Positions 22,321-36,200 of a stretch of DNA of 64,000 nucleotides are shown here, in pieces; within the stretch, counting starts at the first letter, position 1; each line of letters begins with the position of its first letter. Below the pieces are notes generated by a model that saw nothing but the letters and a program-made list of their open reading frames with translations, was not told the origin of the DNA and made no database searches. This DNA comes from Trissonchulus latispiculum (Eukaryota; Nematoda; Enoplea; Enoplida; Ironidae). Location of the stretch: the NCBI GenBank assembly GCA_030248195.1, contig JASAND010010842.1, forward strand, positions 1 through 64,000. The letters are read 5' to 3'. Both the position numbers and the translations under genes were made by a program.

Positions 22321-22908
22321 TGATGGAACCGGGTCACTTAGGCTTGACCTGGTGACCGGGTTAAGCCCTGACCTGGTGACCCAATTTTCCAGAAAATTCC
22401 AAAATTTGCAAAAAATTTTCGATTTTGCCTAGGAATGCTAAATTTTTAACGTCCATGTTCCATTCCGAAAATAATAACTATGACATACATATTTTTGCTC
22501 TAGGTTTTCTTGAAATGCGTTTAATATAACTGTAGCATTTTCTAACTTTATGCAGAAATTAGTTGCAAAACCAATATTTATCCGTCTGCTAAATTTTGCA
22601 GGGTCTAATTTGAGTACTTGTCCAAAAAGCAAAAACTAATGCTAAACACTAACTAAAGCTAAACAATAATTTGTCAGAGACAGACACATTCAAATAATCT
22701 CAAGTTGCGAAAATGCTCTAGACTAGAATATAAAAAAGGCAAATTGAACATCGAACAAAAATTTAATCTAAATGTTTTAGCTTGGTAAGCCAGAAAGTTC
22801 TAAAAGGTAAATTCAGAAAACCGGGTCAAAACAAGACCAGACCGGGTCGAAGCTCTTGACACGGTGACCCGGTCCAAAAAGTGACCTAACTGACCTGAAT
22901 CTCTTCTG
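22321..22908. mobile_element. ACCGGGTCA element, copy 2 (decayed)
   Basis: This aligns with 19361-20076 at both ends and in the middle (GATTTTGCCTAGGAA, AAGCTCTTGAC). CTACAT occurs just outside both ends (from 22313 and from 22909), possibly the remains of a target duplication. The right terminus is degenerate. Confidence 0.7.
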
Positions 22909-25060
22909 CTACATAACAAACGCAAGCCTTGACTTTATTGTAACAACATTTCAAATATACCTTTGTTCCAATGTAATGTAATGTTCTAATGTAAGCAATA
23001 TTTACATACAGTAACAAAGCCAACAAGCAATTACAGAACAATAACAACTTCTGCAGCCAAAATCAGTTTCTGCATATATACACTTTGTTTTCTACACACA
23101 GCGTGGAGTTGTTCACACTTGGAATTTTTGAACGATCACGACACAAAAATACATACTTAACTTAGAAGCTGGGCTAGCCGGAAAAGACGGAAGTCAAGAG
23201 CTGTTTAAAAACCCAAAAATATTTCCCCATATATATGAACACAAATATAAAGTTCATAGACACGTACCATGTTTCCTCTTTTTCTCCTGGTGTCTTGTTG
23301 GTAGAGGTGCCAAAAGGAAAATATATAAATCTGAAATAATGCTAAATAATAATGGTGGTGTTCAGTTTTGTCTTTAATTTTTGTACCATAAAATTTAACC
23401 ATTATATATAACCCTGGTAACTAACAATTCAAAGTTTTCTAAAATTCATTCAAGCTTTCGTTAAGTCTGGGTAGAAAATCCGTATAAAATTATATCTAAA
23501 GCACATGAATGTATACAGACATTGCGAATAAAAGGAAAACTCTTCAAAAATGAATTAGCTAATCACAGCGGTTACTTGTGGAGGTGGGGATCTGAATTTA
23601 AAACAATGTTTTGCCAAGCGCGCAAATTCCCATGGGTTCGAGACCCAACGGAGGTCGAAGTTTGTCAGATGATGAAAAAGTTTAAAACTTGTTCAAAACC
23701 GCCATTTCGGGCTGTTTTAGATAACAAAATCTCAGAACTCAAACACAAATTTCAGAACTCAAGCACGACCCACAAGCTACGCCAAACTGACTTCAGCGCA
23801 TTTGCTTAGCCGTCTTGGGCTTTCTAGTAATATCTAGCAACCCTGTAGCATAAATTCCATTTTCAGAAATAAGATCCTGAAATTCATTACGCAAAATGTT
23901 CTCAAGGATTTTCCATAAGTATCTATTCCGTAAGTTCCATAAGTATCTTACAGTAGTATAATGATCTCAAATATAGTCTATTACTGACAGCGAAAGCGAA
24001 TCACGATTTGACACGTAACAGAATAACGAAAAATTAAATCTACAAACTATAACAATTATATACATATTTATAGCAAACCTCTTTCTACATTGACCACTAT
24101 TTTTATAATAGTTTACCTTTTTATCTTTAGATATCACCAAATTCAACAGAGCAAAACTTAATCAGTCCTCAACTTCAACAATCCCACTTCGGAAAATGGT
24201 AAAGAAAGTGTCCACCATAAAAATCATCCTTCAATTTTTAGTCTATTGAAAACTTAATCAATTTTCATTAAAGGAAAAAAGGAAAAATACAGAATAAAAC
24301 ATGATTGGCGTTGAGATGATCTAAAAACATTGAAGAAAAGACATCCATGTTTAACGTAAAATGAGCGGAAGCTAGAATTCAAGTTCTCAGTGTATCAAAA
24401 CAAACCTATCCTTTCACGTTTTTACACATTCCGAGGATAATTACAACAATGAGTACGAACAAACTGACTACTACTTGCACAGCAGTAGAGCCGGCAAAAA
24501 CACCTGGCTCAACGAAATGCTGGGTTTCTCTAGGACAGAAAAGTGGAGGGGGGAAGTGGGGGGAGAAATAAAATGGGCTAAAAATGTTAAAAATACCGTA
24601 AAAATTGCGTGTTTCCACGTATACTGCTACAACTAAGATCGAAAGTGCTAAAAACTCATGTTTTAACCTGAATAGACGATTATTGACCAAAACATTCGGG
24701 CGAATCCGAAAAATTTTTGAAAATATTGAACAAAAATCCTTACAATTTGGCATTTTGGCGTCGTTTGCAGAAATGAACAATAGTTTTGACGACGCCAAAA
24801 TAAAAATGACGAAGGAATGACCAAGTCAAAATGTGGAAGTAGCACTCAAATTAAAAAAGAATGCAAAGTTTCTATTACGTTTTAACGGTGATTTTTCAAA
24901 AAAATTTCTCAGATTTTGGGGGCTGCTGCCCCCAAACCCCCACTCTATCTTGTTGTTGTGATTTATGTTAAGTTTCGACGATGTTTTAATAGTCAGTCAA
25001 TGGGTGTATATAGAAAGCCATAGATTACGACACTTCATGCTATATAGACATGTACAAGAC
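22909..25060. other. Gene-poor stretch
   Basis: Mostly unique AT-rich DNA. It holds a tRNA-like B box (TGGGTTCGAGACCCA) near 23633-23647 and a possible last exon of a membrane protein on the minus strand (24406-24531). Nothing else is recognised. Confidence 0.4.
24406..24531 (-). CDS. Possible last exon of an unidentified membrane protein
   Basis: On the minus strand a pyrimidine-rich tract ending TTTTCTGTCCTAG precedes an open stretch of about 41 codons ending in TAG at 24406. It reads ETQHFVEPGVFAGSTAV, then a strongly hydrophobic run of about 18 residues (VVVSLFVLIVVIILGM), then a short basic tail (CKNVKG). This looks like the C-terminal transmembrane anchor of a protein, but no partner exon was found and the family is not recognised. 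The open frame continues upstream past the acceptor, but that part has no protein-like character. It may be a chance frame. Confidence 0.25.
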   Translation of the reverse strand, partial: RETQHFVEPGVFAGSTAVQVVVSLFVLIVVIILGMCKNVKG

Positions 25061-25068
25061 ATGTACAT

Positions 25069-27084
25069 CTGGGCGCCTACTGGGCGTTTAAGAAAAAATA
25101 GGAAAAAATATAGGAATTTTTCGCGAAAAAATAGAAAATATAGGAATTTTTCTAGCAAAAAATAGGAAAATGTAGGAATTTTTCCAGCGCAAATATGCCG
25201 TCAATTTTGGCCAAATTTTGCAAAATTTCAACTACATAACAGTAACGACCTAGACTTATCATACGGAATATTTCTAGAGGGAACTTGAGGGGATTTTCGA
25301 AAATTATATATATATATATCAGTGATGGGCACCGGATATTTTTTCATATCCGGATATCCGCCTATTTTGCGTTAACGGATATCCAGATATCCGGTTATCC
25401 GCCTATTCCAAACTTAACCTCAAGAAAAATTTTCGATTTTGCCGTTAAATTTTCAATTTTTCTGTCAATTTTTCGGCAGGCTGTGAATGTCTATCATGCA
25501 ACCAAGCTGCAAACCCTGGTTTCAAAAATATTTTCAAAGAAGTTTTTAAAAATATTTTAAAATTTTTGAAATTTTGTCAAAAATTTGCGAATTTTTCATT
25601 ACTTTGTCTGAAATGTACTCGGATATCCGGATATTTTTCTCAAATCGGATATTATATATCTGGATATAAAAATTATCCGGATATCCGGATATCCAGTGCC
25701 CATCACTAATATATATACATAAAATATCCGGCAAAGCCAGAAAATTTTTGAAAATTTAAACTTCTCAGTGTTTTTTGGGACAAACTTTGATGCGTATCAA
25801 AGGAGAGCGTTTTTGAGCATTCTATGTTTTGGGAGGAGCACTTTAGGAGGGGGCACATTTGAGGACGGCACTGCAAAAACATATGAAGCTTGAAGCTGAG
25901 AAGCCATATATATAGGAAGAATACGAAGCTGGAAAAATTTTGTAAAACTAAGGAAAATCCTCAATAGAAACACTCTAAGCTTTAGTTTTGGCAGTCAGTA
26001 AAAACTTAAAATGTATACACGAAACTGCCAAAGCACGAAAATTGTTTATGATTACGGTTTGGCAATATTTAATTTAATATTTTAAAATAATAGCAGACAG
26101 CAAACTATCTTCGGAAACAAAAGTGGCAAACATAAAAAGAACAGCGCAACCATATTTCGGCACGACGTAAGGATCAGAAAACATGAATTGAAAAGGAAGC
26201 AGGGATCTGGGGCGGCAGCCCCCAGCAAAAGCTAGAGGCTTCTGGATAATTCAAGCTTGAATATCTATTTTTCCGAGCGATTTTGGAAAGATCTTGGGTT
26301 ATTCTTATGTGCAATTGGTTGTCCAAACTGGATTAGTAAATATATTTTTTGTGAATTCGTTTAGAAAGAAATCACAAGTTTTTATTAATCACGCCACACA
26401 AGGGCTACCGGCATGAAATTTGCACCATATGTAGAGGGGGGTCACTACCGCTCCATACGTCCAAGTTTTTCGATCGGACATCATTTACGAAAATGCCAGC
26501 AAAAATTCTATGTTTGATTTTTTGTGAACTTTGCTATAAGTAGTTCTTCAGATCACTTTACGAAATTTGCTAATGCTAAAAGAATGTCATTACATACGTA
26601 AGCTGTTACTAGGTATATATTCCAACTCGGATAAGTCAGAACGGAGTTTATATAGAAAACACTTTTTTTGAATTTTTTTTAAATTTTTGAAAATTTTCTT
26701 CAAAAAGTACACACTTTTTCCTAGAAAAACACACTGAGAAGCACAGGTCCGAATTTGAAAAAACCCTGAGACAACTTCACCAAAACAAATCCTTGAAACA
26801 TTGGTTGGTTCAAAGGCGAGAATTAAATCGACATAACAAAAATAAAGAAAAAATGCTATTCCGGCGAAGCCGGAAATTTTTTGAGAATGCCCCATTGGAA
26901 GGTATACGTATATAAAACAGAAAATCTTACCGATGTTTAGTTTCCACAGTTAAAATCTAATAAATCTTCACAAAATTAATGAAAAAATAGGAAAATATAG
27001 GAATTTTAGGCAAAAATAGGAAAAAATAGGAATATTTGTAAAATATAGGAAAAAATAGGAAAAATAGGAATAGTAGGCGCCCTG
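25069..27084. mobile_element. hAT-type element, 2.0 kb, TIR CTGGGCGCCTACT
   Basis: Ends CTGGGCGCCTACT and AGTAGGCGCCCTG are inverted (one mismatch), with a perfect 8-bp duplication ATGTACAT on each side (25061-25068 and 27085-27092). Subterminal repeats of ATAGGAAAAAATAGGAATTTT occur at both ends. The interior has no transposase frame and contains a younger hAT-type insertion at 25320-25708. Confidence 0.87.
25320..25708. mobile_element. Nested hAT-type element, TIR CAGTGATGGGCACCGGATAT
   Basis: Ends CAGTGATGGGCACCGGATAT and its near complement bound repeated GGATATCCGG motifs. ATATATAT flanks both ends, which fits an 8-bp duplication but is weak evidence in AT-repeat DNA. CAGTGATGGGCA is typical of hAT termini. 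No protein is encoded. Confidence 0.8.
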
Positions 27085-27092
27085 ATGTACAT

Positions 27093-29485
27093 CCTTCAAT
27101 TGCATTTTTGATGCATGTTTCTTATACCATTTTCGCAGAATATTTTTTGAAAACTTTTTCTTCAGATTTTCTCGGCTAGAATAGAATGAGATCTTATATC
27201 CGTACGTACCAGTATGCTTAAGAACTTATATTATATAAATATATAAACGATAAAAACTGCTAGGGATAAAATGGATGGCAGCCCCGTCGTTCTGATTTGA
27301 AGGTAAGAAAAGTAAACAGGAAAACCAAAAAAGGCATATCCACTAAATTTCGAGAGCGCGTTCACATACGTATATTTCCAACGTTTTTACCAATTTTTTG
27401 GATAGAAAAAGCTTAAAATGTCATTCGATTTTAGCAAAAAATTCTTATTTTTCCTTGAAAAAGTGTAATTTTTAAAAATTTTCTTGTTTCCGCAAAATGA
27501 AAGGAATTAAAGATTTGAAGAACGATTTCATCTAAAAAGCAAAAAATTTCTTCAACTTCTGGAGGACTCCGTTCCCCCAGACCCACCGAATTGTGTTGGA
27601 TTATTCTCATCATTGTTAATGCTCACACTCATGTACCATACAACACCAGATATTTGTATGTAAGTGCGTGAGTTAGAATTACTTGCGTGAGTTATAACTC
27701 TCCAGACAGTGTGAAATATGAAGCAACACACGTCAAGAAGGTAAAAATTAAACCGAAATTACGAATACAGCCTCAAATAAAAACAAAACTGTATTTCTGA
27801 AAAAACTGATTTTTGACGCCGGACAAATAAAAATGACGTTCAGAAAATAAAAATGACGAAAATTTGATGAAATCCGATTTTGAAAAAAACGCTGCCCTAT
27901 AGTGAGTGGGGAAGCCCAAAAAAGTGAGGGGAACGAGTGGGAGGAATCCAAAAAGTGGGAGGTGCCCCCATCCACCCCCGCTAAAGAAAACCCAGAAATG
28001 CGGCATGATGCCGACAAAAAATAAATTGACAAAATTAACATTAGGAGGACACAAAAACCGGAACTGCATATGATAAATACCGACGTTATACGAGATTTTG
28101 CCAGATTAATAATGACCGGAGCTGTCTACAGAGCTTAGTCTAGTGGGGGCTATATAGAACCTTCTCCAAACGATTGTCGGTACCAAAATAAATGGGCGCG
28201 CCAATAAATGCCCTGAAGAACCGCTCAAAAAGGCGAAATTTCCAAAATTTTTCGGGTTCGTCGAAGATTTTGCACTCAGCTCTTGAAAGTTTGACCACTA
28301 ATTCTGGCTACCATCAAAGACAACCTGTATGCTAGGAAATAGCGAAATTTGTTGCACAATTTAATACCAACAAACTCTTTCTTTGCCCCTCGGACTTTTG
28401 TCGCCCCGGGCGCCCCCAAAAAACTCCCTATAATAGTCCCATATGTACAAAAAGTATCACACATAGCATTCGCCAAAAGTTTTGAGTTTTTCGTCGTACA
28501 CCCGTCGATATAATACACATATATACGTACTGAAAAAGATAAATAATATAACGAATATGTAAAGAATATTCACAAGAGGATCCTAAAGCCAATAGAATTA
28601 GTCATAGATAATAGAAGACATAGTGAACAAGCAAAAATAAATTTGAACTATATAATTATCTACATGAACACAAGCATAATATATTACTAAACTACTAATT
28701 CTAAATTTAGTCTATATATAGATATTATGTACAATCAACCCACACTGTATATATTTATTATTATACAGTAGTATGTACACATCCAATTAAATTCTATAAT
28801 AATCAACAATAATAACAATGTTTCCAGCCCAAAATTGCGCAACCAGCAAGGTGATTTATGAATTAGTAATAGTTTTGAGCTAAAACTTAGGCAAGCGTAG
28901 TGAGGAGTAGGATTTATCGTGTTAACATACTACGCTGACATTATGCAAAAATAAGCACAGTTTGCAACGGCAATAAAAAATTAATTTACAGTACCAAAAT
29001 GAACTCCGATAGAAAATTCAGTTTGTCAGAAAAAAATTGGTGAACGTAATTACACAATTAGAATATGGTTACAAGTTCTTGTCAACATAATGATATGAAA
29101 GATGTTATCTTTGTCAAAGTTCAAATATGCAACTATTTGCAACTTTTGCAACTATGCATATTTGCAAAATGTCAGTGTATTAAGTCCACCCGCTAAGACA
29201 CCTTGACATTCCAGCCTTCAAATTTTAGACTATGTTTCTTCATTAGGAAGAGCGCCGTGTTTTACTCTTCCTACTATAATCTACAATCCCGAAGAAGACT
29301 TTTGGAATTGGAATTATTTTGGAACATACTTTTGGAGTTATCCAAAAGAGTACTGTAAAAGAGAAATCTTGTAAACTTTCACCTTTTCAACGTAATCCCT
29401 TTTCAACATTGTTAACAACCCAATTACGTAATTTCTCAAAACATGAACTCATCTAAACTAGAACCTAAAATCAGGAGTTTCAGGT
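27093..29485. other. Intergenic region including raptor 3' side
   Basis: No gene is recognised. A module TTCAACTTCTGGAGG...CCCCCAG at 27551-27580 belongs to a family seen again at 41.85 and 42.93 kb. The part nearest 29485 is the likely raptor 3' UTR. On the minus strand an AATAAA (28754-28759) about 730 bases after the stop could end that transcript, but this is not certain. Confidence 0.4.
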
Positions 29486-30237
29486 TCAAGAGGAAGACTT
29501 GTCCAGTCCATAAACAGCCACTACCGTGTCCATCCCCCCGTAGCCCAGATAGGCCCGGTAGGGGTGGAAGGCCAGAGATCGAACCCCACCCAACCGTTGA
29601 CCCATAAATCCTTCATGATATCGAATCTGACCCAGCTGTCGTCCAGAAAAGTCAAACAGGCTGACGGCATTCTGACTGGTTCCGCAGGCAAACACCTGGC
29701 AACGCGGATGAACCTTCAGGGTGACCAGGTGCGGATCTCCGGTTGCGGATCCACCGGAACCACCCGATGCGGCTGAGCCACCAATTGCGGAAGAGGAAGA
29801 GCCACCGGAAACCACAGGATTGGGATGAGAATGGGAGGGATGGTCAGGATAGAGGGAAAAGCTGAGCACCGGTTCCTGGAACATCCGCGGCTCCCAGATG
29901 CGGATACTGCCATCCTGACTGCCCGCAATCAGCCGGGTCAGCCCGCCGTCCCAGTGCAGCTGGACACTGGCCACTGGGCCACTGTGCGGTCTCAGATTCC
30001 GGAGGGTCATCAGACCCGCGGAGGTGCCGCGACCGCCCGCCGAGCCGCCGCACTCGCGTGGACGCAGACGCCGATCAAACAGGCGGACTGAGCCGTCCGA
30101 ACAGCCGACGGCTGCCAGATGAGTGTCCGACGTGAGACAGTGGACCCGGCCGGACAGGTCAGACCCGGAGCCCAGTTGGATGTCCTGGATTCGTCGCTCT
30201 TCATTGACATCCCACAGGCGGACGACTTTCATGTCGC
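29486..30237 (-). CDS. RPTOR: Raptor last exon: C-terminal WD40 repeats
   Basis: The acceptor CTTTCAG precedes codons for [19 protein letters not shown]. Repeats follow with typical ends ([63 protein letters not shown]) and the stop TGA at 29486. A Ser/Gly/Ala-rich insert near 29730-29830 lengthens one inter-blade loop. The C-terminus ([11 protein letters not shown]) aligns with the human end (VYSVEKRVR). Confidence 0.95.
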
Positions 30238-33200
30238 CTGAAAGAAAGACAAAACTGAAACTTAATGTTAGCTGTTAATTAAGTAACTGTTAACTACAGT
30301 GACGATGAAGGCCTTGAATGAAGCAGAAGCAAATTTTATAAAACTGATAAATCAACAACTTTTATCCAAATCCAAATAATTAATTTTCAAATCAACTGTT
30401 CGGTTTGTAACAGTCACTCCAGCTAAGGGTCAGATTAGTAATCGTTGACAACATTCTCCGTCAAAAATATATTACACTTATAAAGATTCTAAACACCTGT
30501 AACCATATGAGTCCTACAAATATAATATTTAATCTAAAAATTAAAAATCAGAATTAAAACCATCAAAAACCAACCAGAAATCAACAGAATCCCATTGGTC
30601 TGCTCCCATTCGGAGACCGTAAAAGGCACAATTCGGTGATTGGAGGAGGAAGCCGTCGACCCAACCCGAGCCAAATCCTGCGTCACATTCCAGCCCGATA
30701 CCAGCTTACCCGGCCGCTGTTCTGCCGAAAAACCTCCCCCACTACCGGCAGAGGGGGTGGGACCCGCAAAATTCGGCAAATCCTCAAAACTGGTACGCCA
30801 TACCTTCACATTACCACAGTGGGTAACGGTCATCAGGTACCCCGTCGATAGCGGGTTGATAAAATGCATCCCAGAAATCTGATCATAGGACGGCTGTCGG
30901 TTGCTGAGTCGCCAAACCATCCGACACTGTTCATAGTTCCAGGCCGCCACATGATCCGCCTCTGCGACCAGAAGTAGCGGCAGGAGGGGATGGAACAGGA
31001 GGGAGAGGGGTTGGCGTTGGTTGCGACTGACAAACAGCTGGGACTCTAGACGCGCCTCCCCAGACTGCAGCATCGTGCTATGGCTGTTGGCCAGCGTTTC
31101 GTTCAGGCTGAGCGCCTCACGGGCCCAGCCCTTGACGGGACTGTAGCGCTGACGCCCCTGGGTACAGAGCTCCAGTTGTTCGATGACTGGCTCGGCCAGG
31201 CCCTTGGTGAACCATTCAACCAGTTTGGTCTTGGCAAGGGCAGGGGTCCGACCTCCGGCGATACCCGCGAGTGTCGTAGACGCGGCATAGCCGTTCATTG
31301 ACGCCGCAGACGCAGACGTGGAGGCAGCGCTATGAGGAGGGTATCGTCCCAGGTCACCATTAATTGTTGGAGGAGGGGGACCCTGCATATAGGCCTTGGT
31401 TCGCAGAATGAATCGGGCAGAATGAGGGCTCGGTTTGGACGGGAGGGTGCCGTTCACCTCACTCAGGCTGGCTCGGTGCTCGGGTGAGGAACCGTAGCCT
31501 CCCGCGGCAACGGTCAGAGGTAAATCGGTGGAAATGGAAAGACTGGAGGCACTGGCTCTCCCACTAATATCCGAGACAGGAGTCGTGGTTTTAGAGGACG
31601 GGAGGACGGGGGGTGACCCAACGACAAAGGTCGGTTTATCGGCGGTCAAGGACTGACGGCCGGCCGGCATTCGTCGCCGCTGGCCGGAACCGCCCGGTCC
31701 GACTGCCGGTGACCGTTCAGAAGCTGTCGATTCAGAACCAGAGAGTTCGCCACCGCTCTCCTCCCGAGAGGACTCAGAAATTGTTCGGGTCCGATTTCCG
31801 ACCAGCAGGAAATCGTTGGCCGCCACCATTGACGTATAGCGAACCATATTGGCCATCCGGATGGCCTTCTCATTGATATAGTCCGTCACCATGCGGGCCA
31901 GGTCCGCGACTTCTTGGGCCGGATCGTTTTGCAGCTCCAGAAAGGTACGCCAAACCTGGGCATAGATACTGGACACTTCACGCAGCACCTTGCTACCCCC
32001 GGCAGCTCCAGGGTGGCCCTTCGCCACCGGAGATCGATTCAGACCGCCTAGAAGCCCGGATATGGGGTTTCGCAACGGTCCCGACTGCTGTTTAATGGAC
32101 GGAAGGGTAGCCCGACCCGTGAGGGAGGCAAAATTGACCGACCTCGAGGGTGAGAGGGCATTCACTCGGGCATGAGCGGGTGGGGCAGGGCCAGCAGAGT
32201 TGGGCGGCGAGGTGCCGGCGCTGCCCAGAAACGGGGAATTCTGCCCACCGCTGGCCAAATTCCGAGCCGAATTTGACCGTTTAATGACGGCAGCACTATC
32301 GGTCACATCTAGCAGCTCCCCGCCTCCAAGACTACGCTGATCATCTTGGGTCGAAGAGCTCTGACGATGATGCTGAACCGTAGACGGCGTCAGGGAATTT
32401 CTGCCGCCGCCGCCGATCGACAGAAATTCCGTGGAGCCACTGAACCGGGTCGAAGAGAATCCGACCAGATCATGCGAGGAGGAGCTGGTCTGCAGGTCAA
32501 GACTGCGATGATGCTGCTGACGCTGACGACTGAATAGGAGCTCTTCCTCATGAATTTCGGCCGCAATCCCGGTGAAGGGACGCTCGAAGTCCAGCACGAA
32601 CCAGTGCAGCGCCACGACCAACTCCTTGCGGACCAGCGGGGAGCCATCGTGGCTGACTTCGCTCAGCATGGTTCGGGCCACATTGCGAACCACATCGGCT
32701 GCGTGCTCGTTTTCCTGAGAATGATTGGATATCTGAAATACACAATAATACATGAAATACATACAGCAGAAATCATAAATACACTGAAACTACGTTAACA
32801 AGCAGAGATAACTGTAACAGCACGACAAGCCTCGATACATTCAATGGGCGGCTCATATTTTTACCCTACACGCTAACGATATTCGCCCCTAAGCATGCGT
32901 TCTAAAGGTCGAAATAGACACAACGTATAACCACATGCCAACACTGCTTGTGTTTTCCAGCTTTACGTAAGCATAGAGCGAGCAAGCGTGCCCTCATTTC
33001 CAGTAGATACTAATTCGGGAACGTTGCACGAGGATCTATTTTCGGGAGGGTCAATGCTACCTAACAGGATATGTTGATAAGCATGTCACACTGTTTTTAC
33101 TCTTGCCGCAAAGACAGTTATGCTTATTTGTAGGTCATTAAAATGCATATACATCGTGAGCATAGTCCTACTCAGCACTAAATAAAAGGTTGACTTGCCC

Positions 33201-36200
33201 AGGCATGTCAAACCTTTCGCTTAGAAATCATCGATATTACAATGTATCTCTCTAAAATTCCCACCTCAATAAAGCCATGAAGTATTATTAGAAAGCATCA
33301 AAACAGCAGAAAACATAGTTAAACTTGAAAATTGAATTGAAATGACTACTCGTTAAAACAAATGTACATACAAGGGTTCCTAGCGAGTGAACAGCGGCAG
33401 CGCGAACTTCTGGCACCGGGTCACGCAACAGCTCATACAGTTTCTCATAGGCAGACAATCGTATACCTTGCCATCTAAAATTACCAGGACCAGGTTTGTT
33501 ATAATAAAATTAACAGCAACACTAAACTCTATTGTACAAAACATGTTCTCATAATCCCGAAAAATGCACTACGTCTGTCCATAATGTCAAGCGTGACATC
33601 TCCTTGACAATGTACGCACGCACAAGCACAACAATTAATATTGAATGAATACAGCACGGCTAACTTAGCATTTAAATGGGTCACCTAGCATTATCAAAGT
33701 CTTGCCACAGTTTTCCCAATGCCACAGCGAGCCACATTTTGAGCCACGGACAGTCACAGGTTTCCGTGAGTAGACCGATGCATATGGAGGTAAAATGGCC
33801 CTAAATATAGCAAGAAAACAAATACAGAATATAGTAGGATAAAAATTGGCACAAAATGAGTATGAAGGTCGTGTCTTGTCTAGTCTGCCCTGCCTGATTG
33901 ATTGGCTACGTATGCGTAATATACGTATACTATATAAGTGGGCCATTTTCACAGACAACTATTTACATCAAGAAAATGAGGTAAACGCAGGCTGGCAGCG
34001 GATCTGTGAAGAATACGACGAGACATTAATCACAAGTAACAAAAATGCTCCGCACAAAAGGGGATAATATGTGTGTTGGGCCTATGTCTGTCGTTTAATC
34101 CGGTTGAGAAAGAAAGTATATAAATCCGACACAGCAAGTTTGGGTGGGTGGTTCTATGGCGAAAGTTGTTCAGTTCGATGCGGGCCTTCATTTGACTCGA
34201 AATTTGACCACTTTTGAAAATTTTAATTTTTGACCCAAAATCGCCTAAGTCCCCACCCCACCCCACCACAGGCCTCTACAGCCACTTTAGGTACGCACTT
34301 CTATGACAAAAGTTGCTCAGTTCGATGCGGGCTTTCATTTGGTACCAAATTTGACCACTTTTGAAATTTTAATTTTTGACCCAAAATCGCCTAAGTCCCC
34401 ACCCCACCCCACCACAGGCCTCTACAGCCACTTTAGGTACGCACTTCTATGACAAAAGTTGCTCAGTTCGATGCGGGCTTTCATTTGGTACCAAATTTGA
34501 CCACTTTTGAAATTTTAATTTTTGACCCAAAATCGCCTAAGTCCCCACCACACCCCACCACAGCCCTCTACAGCCACTTTAGGTACGCACTTCTATGACA
34601 AAAGTTGCTCAGTTCGATGCGGGCTTTCATTTGGTACCAAATTTGACCACTTTTGAAAAATCTTATTTTTGACCACTTGACCCCCTACCCGATTTACCCT
34701 TCAAACGGCAAAGTGGAGCCAGTCCAGCAAAATGGGTGTTTCGGACGGCAAAACGGACTCCGGAAATGAGCTGGGCGCACCAGAAAACCCTATGGACAAA
34801 GTTTTGAGAGGCTATGCACAATCCTATATGGTGTTCTTGGAAGTCGGTACCGACTTGACCCTCCCGACAGCAAAGTGGAACCAGCCCAGCAAAATGGGTG
34901 GGTCGGACGGCAAAACGGACTCCGGAAATGAGCTGGCCGCACCAGAAAACCCCTATGGACAAAGTTTTGAGAGGCTATGCACAGTCCTATATGGTGTTCT
35001 TGGAAGTCGGTACCGACTTGACCCTCCCGACAGCAAAGTGGAACCAGCCCAGCAATATGGGTGGGTCTGACGGCAAAACTGCTTACGGGAATCAATTCGC
35101 CGTGCCAGAAAACCTTTGTATGAAAGAATTGAGCTTTCTAAGTTGAATACACAGCGAGAAATTTCGATTTTTCATTTTTCGAATTTTCACCATTTTTGAC
35201 CGGCCACTGTGGTCGCATGGGAAGTGATAGAGAAACGAGACTTAGCTATTTAGTTAGTTCAATATATGTAGTTTCTGAATATAAAAAGAAATCGGCTCCA
35301 GCTCTTAACGTTCGAGCTGCGCAGCGACCACAAAAATGGTCACTTTTCGCTCTGAGCCGACTTTGCGGCGCCGCTGCGGCGCTGTGGCGCACCTGCGGCG
35401 CAAAAAAAGTAGCGATTCTTAAATGGCGCATGGGGTACTATCAGACCCTATACCTCTTTAGGTCCGGCCTCCGCTGCAGATTACGTGAAAGAGGCGGAAA
35501 GTCAGGACAATACGACCATTAAATAGGAGAAACCGGAAAAAAAAACATCGCCGCCATAACCGGTCCGGGGCGCAACTTTTTAACGGAAAGTGATACGGGG
35601 CTGAAACTTCGCACACATACTAAACTCGATGTGCTCTACAATTTGCGCATGAAATCTGCGCAGGATCTGCGCAGGATTTTGCGCAGCCTCTGCGCAGCTT
35701 ATTTTACGGTGTCTCCAGGGACTTTTGACACATATTATAGGGGTCGCTGCCGCGACCCCTATGATACAGAAATAATGAAGAACATCTGTTCGCAGTCACT
35801 GAGGCAAAGCCTAAGTCCGAAATCGGAGAGAGACAATCAATGCAATTGATGCTTATGATGCAGCCAATGCAGGCAGGAGTTACAGAGATTAGTTCTCTCT
35901 GGATAAGAGCACTCACAGCGCCCATTGGCCCTCTCTTCTGTTTCGGACAAAGGCTTTGCCATTAGCACGCAGGCATCTTTCATTATTTCTTTACGAGTGA
36001 CAGACAGCCACCAAAGCCAATGAAAACAGCATGAAAGAAATGGTGCTCGAATTTTAAAGCAAAATTCAGAACTCAAACAATATTTTTACGGCATTATTTT
36101 ACTAAACTCCAAATAACTGAAGCTTTCATTACCCGATAACACTGTGACGATAGTATACTAAAAATTAAAAATTAGGCCAAAATTAAGGAATTCTAACCTG

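Noticed and set aside
30534..32762. One long raptor open frame as a single CDS starting at an ATG near 32762
   Set aside because: The first ten codons are intron beyond a clear acceptor at 32733, and the last ones follow a GT donor at 30574. The exon borders give the raptor reading.
34663..35146. Open frame with two near-identical 54-residue repeats ([10 protein letters not shown])
   Set aside because: It is the translation of a tandem array inside a raptor intron, open on both strands, with no resemblance to a known protein.
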